Assembly: GCA_031425035.1 (NCBI GenBank) | Contig: JANPIN010000044.1 | Coordinates: forward strand, 1 to 64,000 | Direction of reading: 5' to 3' | Length of the DNA: 64,000 nucleotides | DNA from: M3007 sp031425035 | Lineage (GTDB): Bacteria > Bacteroidota > Bacteroidia > Chitinophagales > Saprospiraceae | In this document: positions 17,441 to 25,470 of the stretch, piece by piece | Numbering within the stretch: position 1 is the stretch's first letter | Layout of the letters: each line of letters starts with the position of its first letter | Made by a program: the position numbers and the translations under genes | The notes under the pieces: generated by a model | Seen by the model: the letters and a program-made list of their open reading frames with translations, nothing else | Told to the model about the DNA's origin: nothing | Databases searched by the model: none

Positions 17441-20400
17441 CCTGCAACATCTTTCTGGAAGCGGTATTTTCCGGGGTTTCCAGTTTGTAGATCAACAGAC
17501 CCGAGGCATTCAGCAGGGCGCGTTCGAGCGGGAAGCTGTTGTAGCCTTTGCTGAACTGGCCGGTTTGGGCATATATCAGGCGACCGGTTTCATCGTACAC
17601 CGTCAGGGTGGCCTCCGTGGCTTCCGGTAAGTGGAAACCGATGGTGGTTTTGTTGACAAATGGGTTCGGCTGGTTCTGGTACAGTTCGAAGCCGACACCG
17701 GTGATGGTGCTGCCCTGATCGCCCAGGAAGCGGAAACCAACTTCCAGCAGGCTGCTGCCGGTCGGATTCGCATCGGTTGGGCGGCTGTAGGCCTCCGCTT
17801 TCGTCACGCGGCTGGAAACGCCCAGCATCTGGCTGAGCTGGCCGCCTTTGGTGGCGCGGAAGTGCAGACCGAACTCGGCCTGATTATTTCCTGACCAACT
17901 GGTTGTCAGCGCGTTATCGGCCGGTAATACGGCGAAGTTGTCCTGCGTCATGTTTTCTCCTGGCAGTACGTTCAGCAGTTGCAGGTCGTTATAATTCAAC
18001 GTGAACTGGTAACCCGCGACGCGGTCGGCGGCTTTAAGTTGCACCGTGAATTCTTCTCCGGCTTCCACGCGGCGGTCCTGCAGATCGAACAGCAGGGTGC
18101 CGGCCGAGCGATCTTCCGTGTTCATGTAACTGTTGGCCAGGGCGTTGTTGTTGACGTCGCCTACTTTCAACGCGACGAAGTCATCGGCCATCGAACTGGC
18201 GTGCACTTCGGCCACCGTTTTGTTTTCCGGGAAAATGGCCTGGAACGGATTGTTCGGGTTCGGGAATACATAGGCCTTATCGACGAAGCGCCAGGAAGTG
18301 CTGTTCGGTAATTCCGTGTAAATACCCAGGATCAGTTTGCGCAGTTCCACGATGTCGTAGGTCGTGATGCTTCCGCTGCGGTTGGCGTCGGCGGCGATCA
18401 TCTGGTACGGCGTTGCTAAAGGCGACAAACCCAGAATATGTCTGGAAATGAGCACCAGGTCATAGGTGGATACCCCGTTCAGCGGATTATCATCCTTCAT
18501 CGGCGTCAGGGTGTAGTTGGCAAACATCGGGACGGCGTTGTTGAATTTAAATGCACCGGCGTTGTCGGTCATATCCAGTTGGTTGAAGCTTGGTCCGACC
18601 GGGTTTTGTCCCGTCAGTTCCAGGTGGCCTTCTTCCAGACCGGCGCCGCTTTCCGTTTTGATCAAACCGGCGACCGTAGCCGTACCATTTACGTTCGGAC
18701 AATTGTTGAGGTTGTCCTGCACAATGATGTAGGTTTCGCAGTAATCGGCATTACCGGCAGCATCGATCGCCCATATTTCAACGGGTTGCGTACCAATGTC
18801 GTTACAATTGAACTGCACGCTGATCTGCGGCTGGTTGTTGGCCGTATACGGGAAGCCCGTGCCGGTACCCGACTTGCGAATACCAAACTGAAGCTGATCC
18901 ATGGGCGTACAGTTATCCACTGCCTGTTGCAGGAAGTCGCTGGTAAACAGCGTCAGACCGGCCAGCATCACGTTGACGGAAAGTCCGTTGATACAGATCA
19001 CCGTCGGCGCTTTGCAGTCTTTCACGATGAAGGTGTATTCGCACACGTTCTCGTTTCCGCAGCCATCTTCCACGATCCACTTGATCTTGTGGGTGCCGTA
19101 GGGCAGTTCCGGGGCTACGAAGTTGCCGGGCGCCGCCAGGGAGTTCCAGCGGACGGCGGCGGTTACGTTATTGCCGGTCGTGGTGGTCTGTATGGCGAAA
19201 CGATATTTCTGACTGGCGGCGACGCTGCGTTCGTCAAAGATACGCGGCGTACCACCGGTGAAATTCGGGGTGTTGACGTTGTTATAGTTCACCGTGCCGG
19301 CCGTCGGCGGCGTCAGGCTGTTGACAACGGTTTCCATGATGCCGTCGCCATCCAGGTCGAGGAACAGCAGGTAGTGAATCGTAATATTGGCGCCTGAGCA
19401 GGCATCGGTGGCCGTCACCTGCAGATCGGCAGCTCCTTCGCACAGGTCATGGGTACCCAGGATCTGATCATACCAGTAGTTTTCGTTCCAAAGCTGCGGA
19501 TCATTGGTGCTGACGTCACAAATGTTCACCGGACTGGCTGGGCAGGTAATGGTCGGTTTTTGCCCGTCGACGATCTTGATGATCTGTTTGTACTTGTAAC
19601 AATTCGCCTCTTTCGACCAGAAAGTGCTGTAGTTGGTCGCGCTCACGTCCGTCGATTTGATTTTTACTACGGTCGGCGCCCAGGGGGCTGGCGTACCCAG
19701 TTTCGACACGATCGGGCCGGGCAGGTTGCTCGGGTGATTACTGGTCGCGTTCGGGCTCGGGTTCGGTACGCTGATGCAAATGCCATTCGGATCGTAGGTG
19801 CACCAGTTAATGATGGTCCAGGTGCGTTCTATTTTATAACAGGCATCGGGAACCACGGTAAACACCTGATCATCGTAGGAAATACCCAGTAACTCACAGT
19901 CTTCACCAAAAATGGTGGGCTGGCCATAAACACCGGTGCCGTCACAAACGGTAACAATCACGTCGTCTGGGAAGCGTACGGCATAGTCCTGGTTATAGGT
20001 AACGACTACCCGCTGGGTACACTGGCTCGAAAATCCATGGCAGTCATAGGCCCGGAAAGTGCGCACAATGGTGCCCTTATTACACACGGTATCGAATTGA
20101 CTATAACTCACACTGGCCGTCAAACCTTTCTGTCCCTGGTAATTCTTGGTACTGTCCAGGCAGCAGTTATCGTACACCACCGGTTTGCCGTAGGCCCACA
20201 AAGAGGGGTCGAAGTTTTCACAGCTCACCGTCACGTTCAGCGGCGGTTCACACTGCGGTTTGATCTTGTCCTGTACTTCTACCGAGACCTGACATTCATT
20301 ATAAATGGGGGAACCATCGGGATACAGGCTGATGCTGCCGTCGGGGTCCAGCTGATAGACCCGCAGGATGATCATCTGGGTAGTGCCCACTTCGCAACAG

Positions 20401-23400
20401 TAGAATTTGATCGAATCACCTTCCCCGATGGCCTCGTTAAACTCGCTCTGGTTGTCCGGGAACAAATCGTTACAGTCCGGGTGGCCGTTCACCTTGTTCA
20501 AAGCGAGAATGCAGTCGCTGTACGGGGCGGCACGGCGCACGGCAAATTTGATATTGGCGCAGTTATCGTACGAGCCATCGTCAAAGACCGTAGCGGCCAC
20601 ATACGTTACCCCGGCAAATTCGCAGCCGTTCGCGCTGGGTACGTAGCAGTCTTTCGGGTCATCGATGCCAATGGCCACCACGGTTGTTTCATCGCAGGAA
20701 GCCACCGGTGGCGAGTAGTCGCGAACATACAGGCTGAATTCGCAGGTCGACGTGTTGCCGCAGGCATCCGAAGCCGTATAGATCACTTTATGTATGCCGA
20801 CCGGCAGGCAGTCCGTCGTACCCAGTACCGCCAGGGTATCATGGTCATTCACGTTGTTGCCGGGAAAAGAAGTCAGGGCGCCAGGCACCACGTAGAAGCC
20901 GATCGTGTCGCCGGTCTGTGGCTCGATGGTGATGATGGTGGCCTGAATACTGGTGGAGCGCGAACAGATGTCCTCGATAAGTACGTCCGGCAGGTTGGCC
21001 GTTCCGCAACAGGAGAAAGGATCGGTCGTGATCGTTACGTTAGCCGGGCAGGCAATGCTGGGACCTATTTTATCCTGAACGGCAATGATCTGCTGTTCTT
21101 GCAGGATCTGGCCGGTGCAGTTTTCCGAGGCGATCCAGGTACGCCGTACGGTGTAGGATCCTTCACAGACCCAGATGATCTGGTCTTCAAAATCTATACT
21201 GATGCCGCAGACCTGGGAGACATTAAATACGTACGGACTGCCCTGTAAACCCTGGGCATCGACGTAAGCGGGAGTTGGGAATGCACCGGTACAGTCAAAC
21301 GACGGATTTACAATGCCGTCATAGTTCGGCGGGAACACCACATCGGCCAGGGTAGCCCGCAGCAGACTGATCTGCTGGTTGCAGGTCGCCGTGTTACCGC
21401 TGGCATCTTTGGCCAGCCACCGGCGGGTAATGATGCCGGAATACGGAGACGAACAAGTCTGCGGTGTGATTTGATCGGTATAACTTAGGGTAACGTCGCT
21501 GCAGGCATCCAGATAACCCGCCGGTACGGAATACGTGTTGGCCCCGATCTGCGTGACGGGGGGAGCCGTCAGTCCGCCCGGGAAACCCGCACTGAACGTA
21601 CCGGTAAACTGCAGGAACATGTCCGCACTCTCGATGGTCGATACGTCATTACTGCCATTCAGGTCCATGACCCGCATTTTCCAGGTGCCGTTCACCTGCT
21701 CGTTGTCGAAAGTGCTCAGGGAACCCACGTTGAAGGGAATGGGCGCTGATCCGCCGGCCGTATAATTCGGGCAGAGGAAGGGGGCGATCGATTCATCGTC
21801 GAAACGCACCCACAGGGACGAACCTACGCAGCCGTTTAACTGGTTCCAGAGGGTGACCACGGTGCCGGAAGGGCTTTCCAACTGAATGCGCAGGTTGGAA
21901 TTGAAAGCATCGCCGTTGATCTTGATGCGGAAATCCAGGTCTTTTACCGTCGAACCCGCTGGTACATCTACCGGAATGTTCACTTCGCGGGTTTGATAGT
22001 CCACGACATTCAAGGGCAGGCCGATGGCGCTGAATTTCAAGGCTGCCGACGTGGTGTTGGCATACGTAGGCGTTGTTGGGTAATTGCAAGGCAGGATGGT
22101 CGCCGGGCATGGCGTCAATTTAGGCGGCAGGCTGTCGAATACTTTTATGCTGCCGGTGCATTTGTTGCCAGTCACCGGGTCCGTTACCCGTACACTATAC
22201 GTTTTACCAATGTCGGCCGACGTCAGGACGGCCGGCACCCAGGGACCGTTTCCGTAGGGCGCTATTTTATCTATCTGAACAATGTATTCATCATAACAAC
22301 GGTAAGGGCCGCCTTCCAGCACCTGATCGGCGCCGACCGTGGTGCTGCAGTTTTCACCCAGACTGATATTCACCAGGTCGTTACAGACCAGCGAGGTGAC
22401 GGGCGAACCGAATTTATTCACGGTTACTTTAAAACTGCAACTGGCCGTGTTACCGGAGGCATCTGTACAAAGGAATGTATTGGTTGTTACACCCACGGGA
22501 AACGCGCTGCCGGAGGGCAGACCGGTCATCAGATTCGGTGCGCTGACCGTGCCGGCCGAATACTGGACAAAACCGTTATATGCCCGGCTTTGAAAAGTGG
22601 TGCCAAACGGATACACCTTGCCTGCTCCCGGATTGCAACTGACTTCCAGACGCCCGTCATCGCGGGTTCGGTAAACTTCGGCGTTGGCCGTGCCGGTAAA
22701 TTTCACCGGCACCCCAATTTTACTGGTTAGATAAATGCCGCGTGACTGGCCGGGCGCCAGGGTAATGCCGAAACCGGGAACGGGCGTACCCGAACCGGGG
22801 CCGGCAGAAACAACGGTTTTTTCGCCGGCTAAAGTCCAGGCGAATGCGTCCATGTCTTGACCTTGCCAGGTGGATGCCAGGGTCGTTACGTACACCTGCA
22901 TCGGCCACATGCCCGCATCGAGGGCCGGACCGAATTGCGTGATGGTCATGGGCGTAGAACCCAGGTTTTTAACGTCGAACATCACGCCCGCCTGACCGCT
23001 GTTATAGTCAATCGGATGATCGACCGACCCGTTCAGTGTGAAGGCGCAGTTGTCGGTACAGGTCGCTTCATAGGAATATAAAGCGGCACATTCGCCTTCC
23101 TGCAAGTTCAGGGTTATGTTGGACGGACAGTTAATGTTCGGGTTCGTGTTGTCTGTCACTGTGATCATCTGCGTCGCCGCAGAAACAATGCCGCCGCCGC
23201 AGGGGTCCACCAGCTCCCAGCTGATCACGTTGGTACCTTTGGGTGCATTGATCACAATTGGGCCGGGACCGGCCGCCAGTATAGGTGCGCCGCCGTTAAT
23301 ACGGTATTGCAGGTCCAGACCGGCGTTACAGCCGCCGGGCAGGAAAGTGGGCAGGTTCGTGGTTGCGTTGGCGGAACAGGTGGCGTTCCCCGGACCGGTA

Positions 23401-23972
23401 TTGACCGAGAGTGGCCCCGCAGCGGTCATCGCGCAGGTAATTTTCGGGATCTGACGCACAATAGCCGACCAACCCGGGCGACTGCTCACGGGATCGGAAC
23501 GGAACTGGAACGTAAGGGCTTCCGCCGCGTTGGCGCCGACTGCCGCCAGGCCCGTGTTGGCGGTGATGGTGCCGGGGCTCTGGGTCTGCCAGTTGCCCCC
23601 GGGAAACAGGGAGAAGGTGGGGCCTTCCGGACCAGGTACCTGGTTGACACCGACCGTGGTACTGTTAAATATATAAAAAGCATCCCAGCCGGCTTCTATC
23701 CCGAAGGAAGTGAAGGTGGCCTGGATCCGGTGGGTAGCCGGGTTAGCCGGCAGGAAAGTAATACTGGCATTCACATTATTGCTGTAATTGCCATTGGGGC
23801 CGCCATTGTCATAAAAATTGTAGAAACAATTGGCCGGCGGATTGATAGTGAACGGGCTACCGGAAGTAACGCCGCTGGTGCCCATGTTGACGTTCGTTTG
23901 CGCCGCTAAAGGGACCGTAAGGATGGCCAGCAGCAGGACGAAGGAAGTTATTTTGAAATTGCTCTTTTCCAT
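17433..23972 (-). CDS. Giant HYR-type T9SS-secreted protein with P-domain, cohesin- and dockerin-like modules, copy 2
   Basis: 2,179 aa. Rough order: signal peptide 1-25 (ending VPLAAQ), CUB-like domain about 30-170, HYR-like modules with NCPSNITL- and CPANVTI-type motifs, a proprotein-convertase P-like beta domain about 650-790 (DLDFRIKINGDAFNSNLRI, QVNGTWKMRVMD), more Cys-rich HYR-like modules to about 1720, a dockerin-like pair of Ca-binding loops about 1830-1910 (DANRSGSITTYDIVELRK), a cohesin-like domain about 1955-2075, and a T9SS type-A sorting domain about 2098-2179 (YQNQPNPF to KMLQVK). It is therefore expected at the cell surface or secreted. Carrying both dockerin- and cohesin-like modules could allow self-association (inference). 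Residues about 970-1660 closely match the end of the giant protein at 1-14310. It is probably co-transcribed with the two small genes upstream (gap 54 bp) and ends at a strong terminator. Confidence 0.92.
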   Translation of the reverse strand: MEKSNFKITSFVLLLAILTVPLAAQTNVNMGTSGVTSGSPFTINPPANCFYNFYDNGGPNGNYSNNVNASITFLPANPATHRIQATFTSFGIEAGWDAFYIFNSTTVGVNQVPGPEGPTFSLFPGGNWQTQSPGTITANTGLAAVGANAAEALTFQFRSDPVSSRPGWSAIVRQIPKITCAMTAAGPLSVNTGPGNATCSANATTNLPTFLPGGCNAGLDLQYRINGGAPILAAGPGPIVINAPKGTNVISWELVDPCGGGIVSAATQMITVTDNTNPNINCPSNITLNLQEGECAALYSYEATCTDNCAFTLNGSVDHPIDYNSGQAGVMFDVKNLGSTPMTITQFGPALDAGMWPMQVYVTTLASTWQGQDMDAFAWTLAGEKTVVSAGPGSGTPVPGFGITLAPGQSRGIYLTSKIGVPVKFTGTANAEVYRTRDDGRLEVSCNPGAGKVYPFGTTFQSRAYNGFVQYSAGTVSAPNLMTGLPSGSAFPVGVTTNTFLCTDASGNTASCSFKVTVNKFGSPVTSLVCNDLVNISLGENCSTTVGADQVLEGGPYRCYDEYIVQIDKIAPYGNGPWVPAVLTSADIGKTYSVRVTDPVTGNKCTGSIKVFDSLPPKLTPCPATILPCNYPTTPTYANTTSAALKFSAIGLPLNVVDYQTREVNIPVDVPAGSTVKDLDFRIKINGDAFNSNLRIQLESPSGTVVTLWNQLNGCVGSSLWVRFDDESIAPFLCPNYTAGGSAPIPFNVGSLSTFDNEQVNGTWKMRVMDLNGSNDVSTIESADMFLQFTGTFSAGFPGGLTAPPVTQIGANTYSVPAGYLDACSDVTLSYTDQITPQTCSSPYSGIITRRWLAKDASGNTATCNQQISLLRATLADVVFPPNYDGIVNPSFDCTGAFPTPAYVDAQGLQGSPYVFNVSQVCGISIDFEDQIIWVCEGSYTVRRTWIASENCTGQILQEQQIIAVQDKIGPSIACPANVTITTDPFSCCGTANLPDVLIEDICSRSTSIQATIITIEPQTGDTIGFYVVPGALTSFPGNNVNDHDTLAVLGTTDCLPVGIHKVIYTASDACGNTSTCEFSLYVRDYSPPVASCDETTVVAIGIDDPKDCYVPSANGCEFAGVTYVAATVFDDGSYDNCANIKFAVRRAAPYSDCILALNKVNGHPDCNDLFPDNQSEFNEAIGEGDSIKFYCCEVGTTQMIILRVYQLDPDGSISLYPDGSPIYNECQVSVEVQDKIKPQCEPPLNVTVSCENFDPSLWAYGKPVVYDNCCLDSTKNYQGQKGLTASVSYSQFDTVCNKGTIVRTFRAYDCHGFSSQCTQRVVVTYNQDYAVRFPDDVIVTVCDGTGVYGQPTIFGEDCELLGISYDDQVFTVVPDACYKIERTWTIINWCTYDPNGICISVPNPSPNATSNHPSNLPGPIVSKLGTPAPWAPTVVKIKSTDVSATNYSTFWSKEANCYKYKQIIKIVDGQKPTITCPASPVNICDVSTNDPQLWNENYWYDQILGTHDLCEGAADLQVTATDACSGANITIHYLLFLDLDGDGIMETVVNSLTPPTAGTVNYNNVNTPNFTGGTPRIFDERSVAASQKYRFAIQTTTTGNNVTAAVRWNSLAAPGNFVAPELPYGTHKIKWIVEDGCGNENVCEYTFIVKDCKAPTVICINGLSVNVMLAGLTLFTSDFLQQAVDNCTPMDQLQFGIRKSGTGTGFPYTANNQPQISVQFNCNDIGTQPVEIWAIDAAGNADYCETYIIVQDNLNNCPNVNGTATVAGLIKTESGAGLEEGHLELTGQNPVGPSFNQLDMTDNAGAFKFNNAVPMFANYTLTPMKDDNPLNGVSTYDLVLISRHILGLSPLATPYQMIAADANRSGSITTYDIVELRKLILGIYTELPNSTSWRFVDKAYVFPNPNNPFQAIFPENKTVAEVHASSMADDFVALKVGDVNNNALANSYMNTEDRSAGTLLFDLQDRRVEAGEEFTVQLKAADRVAGYQFTLNYNDLQLLNVLPGENMTQDNFAVLPADNALTTSWSGNNQAEFGLHFRATKGGQLSQMLGVSSRVTKAEAYSRPTDANPTGSSLLEVGFRFLGDQGSTITGVGFELYQNQPNPFVNKTTIGFHLPEATEATLTVYDETGRLIYAQTGQFSKGYNSFPLERALLNASGLLIYKLETPENTASRKMLQVK

Positions 23973-24026
23973 GAAATATGAACTTTGATGGATGTTTGAA
24001 TAGGATTAACTGCACCAGACTGTGGA

Positions 24027-24449
24027 TCAGTTGGTGAGCATGATTCGGGCTTCCTCATGCAGGGCATGAAGTACGACTTTGGAGGTGTAGGAAACTTCTT
24101 TGGAAAATCCCAGGGTAGCCGCAGCCGGCAGGGCCAGTTCTACGGCGTCTTCCACGGCGCTACCTTCACTGATCTGTTTGATCATTTCCTTGAAATAGGC
24201 TGTCCGCCGTAAAGCGTTGTCATATAAAGAAGTACCCTCCGTGTAGCTGGGCATCTGCTGGCTCAACTGCTGAATATGGCTCATTAGAATGGCCGAAGCG
24301 TCCTCTTCTGATTTCCAGTTGAAAGTCTGGGGTGCTTCCTGCTGTAGCGCCTGAGCCGACATTTGGAGGGTCGGCAGCACCATAAACGGGATGAAAAAGC
24401 AGAATGCAAAGAGCCAGCGGCTCCCCGAAAATTGCGTGAATTTTTTCAT
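24027..24449 (-). CDS. Small secreted/periplasmic helical protein of unknown function
   Basis: 140 aa from the ATG at 24449 (MKKFTQF...), preferred over an in-frame TTG nine bases upstream. Residues about 10-33 form a signal peptide (FAFCFFIPFMVLPTLQMSAQ). The mature part is helical and acidic, with a MSHIQQLSQQMPSYTEGTSL segment and a C-terminal half rich in Ala and Val. No family was recognised. It lies 54 bp upstream of the giant HYR protein and 53 bp downstream of the Cys-motif protein, so it is almost certainly in that operon. Module copy 1 has no equivalent gene. It could assist export or anchoring of the giant protein; this is inferred from position only. Confidence 0.72.
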   Translation of the reverse strand: MKKFTQFSGSRWLFAFCFFIPFMVLPTLQMSAQALQQEAPQTFNWKSEEDASAILMSHIQQLSQQMPSYTEGTSLYDNALRRTAYFKEMIKQISEGSAVEDAVELALPAAATLGFSKEVSYTSKVVLHALHEEARIMLTN

Positions 24450-24502
24450 GTTGCTCAATTTTGTTGTTAAGTCGATAAGGAGATTATGGTGAAATTATAG
24501 GG

Positions 24503-24967
24503 TCATTGAAATCGGATGCGAAAGGTGCCGTTGACTTCCTCGATGGGATAGTGGCCGGGCTGAATACTGGACACTTGCAGGTGCAGGAAATTCACCAGGG
24601 CGCTCGGCAACCGGCAGGGCTCTTCCACTTTTAATACGCCGGTTAACAGGTGCCGGCGGAGTATTTTGACGCATAAAAACTCGCGAAACAAAAGCATAGT
24701 TAGCCCGCTGTCCCCTTCACTATTGGTGAAAATACCCAGGGTAGACTGGCAGGTACGTTGTTGGGCATGGCTGTTTTGAAGGGTATGCCGCGCCGATATT
24801 TTACAAACCCCCGCTCCGCTGCAGTTGGCGCTGGGCGAACCGAATACGACGTCACAACTAATGGCCTGACGTTTTCCAACCTCGCCCCAGGGCAAAATTC
24901 TGCTGGTCAACAGGGCTGTTGTTTTCTCAAATCCATAGGAAATGGCGGAGATGGATGGCTGATTCAT
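24503..24967 (-). CDS. Small conserved protein with GSPS..C.G.G.CK motif, copy 2
   Basis: 154 aa, paralogue of the protein at 14485-14892. Shared features in order are a Cys followed by VVFGSPSANCSGAGVCK, a helical segment KILRRHLLTGVLKVEEPCRLP, and the C-terminal IQPGHYPIEEVNGTFRIRF. It has no signal peptide. It carries several extra Cys residues in the middle, which copy 1 lacks. It sits 58 bp downstream of the tiny peptide and upstream of the secreted 140-aa protein and the giant gene. Function unknown. Conservation of the Gly/Cys motif between two diverged copies indicates selection on that motif, possibly as a metal site, a nucleic-acid site or part of an enzyme active site. Confidence 0.75.
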   Translation of the reverse strand: MNQPSISAISYGFEKTTALLTSRILPWGEVGKRQAISCDVVFGSPSANCSGAGVCKISARHTLQNSHAQQRTCQSTLGIFTNSEGDSGLTMLLFREFLCVKILRRHLLTGVLKVEEPCRLPSALVNFLHLQVSSIQPGHYPIEEVNGTFRIRFQ

Positions 24968-25025
24968 GGCGTATTTGTTTAGTAATATTCGTGTTTGTAA
25001 AGGCTCGCAGCGACCCGGTGCGCTG

Positions 25026-25160
25026 TTAAACGTTGATCAAATCAAGACCGGTGATACTGGCGTTGATGAGATCCAGGCCGGTAATGTTGGCATTGATCAG
25101 GTCGAGACCAGTGATGCAGGAAATAGAGATCGATGGCGTGGAAGCGATTATATTTTTCAT
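25026..25160 (-). CDS. Tiny peptide with three copies of a 10-residue repeat, module copy 2
   Basis: 44 codons, ATG at 25160 to TAA at 25026; an in-frame GTG at 25217 would give 63 aa but is less likely. The start (MKNIIASTPSISISC) is Ser/Thr/Ile-rich with one Cys at residue 15, then ITGLDLINAN, ITGLDLINAS and ITGLDLINV follow as a tandem 30-bp repeat. Read in fives, ANITG-LDLIN-ASITG-LDLIN resembles the pentapeptide-repeat rule A(D/N)Lxx, which folds as a beta-helix; three rungs would be very short. Alternatively it is a repeat-containing peptide precursor. It occupies the same place as the peptide at 15126-15230. The nucleotide repeats vary at synonymous sites (for example ATCAA, ATGAG, ATCAG), consistent with coding. 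Confidence 0.55.
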   Translation of the reverse strand: MKNIIASTPSISISCITGLDLINANITGLDLINASITGLDLINV

Positions 25161-25293
25161 GACTGCGAACTTGTTTTGTTGTTCTTTTCTGCAGTCAAAG
25201 GTCTTTCGGCAGACCACCCTAACTTAGGACAGTAAACAGCCTCCGGTCGCCCAGTGTATTTTTCGGGTTTTAGGCTATTTTAAAATGTTGCTT

Positions 25294-25312
25294 ATTGATT
25301 ATCAATATATTA
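25294..25312. promoter_or_regulatory. AT-rich palindromic motif, copy c
   Basis: On the minus strand this reads TAATATATTGATAATCAAT, the same 19-base block as at 15061. It is 134 bp upstream of the peptide start at 25160 and 91 bp left of the terminator of the helical-protein gene, so it fits an operator or upstream promoter element of the peptide/giant-protein operon. Confidence 0.5.
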
Positions 25313-25402
25313 TACGATTTTTTTGAGTTGGTTTTTTTTGTAAATTCACTCGTTTCTGCTGCCGTCGGCTGCTCCGCCATGCCACGGGCCTGGCCTTTGG
25401 GG

Positions 25403-25447
25403 CAAAAAAAAGCCCTTCGAGCTGCACGAAATGCAACTCGAAGGGCT
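25403..25447 (-). terminator. Rho-independent terminator of helical protein copy 2
   Basis: A 16-bp stem with one mismatch (AGCCCTTCGAGCTGCA/TGCAACTCGAAGGGCT), a 5-base loop and eight T in the leftward direction, 24 bp past the stop at 25471. It separates the helical-protein gene from the peptide operon. The rest of the 310-bp gap (25161-25470) holds only the palindromic motif. Confidence 0.88.
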
Positions 25448-25470
25448 GGAAAACCAACTTTCCGCTAGAC

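Noticed and set aside
18438..21248. Plus-strand open frames opposite the second giant gene
   Set aside because: No recognisable domain and His/Val/Arg-rich translation; the minus frame has clear HYR, dockerin and T9SS features.
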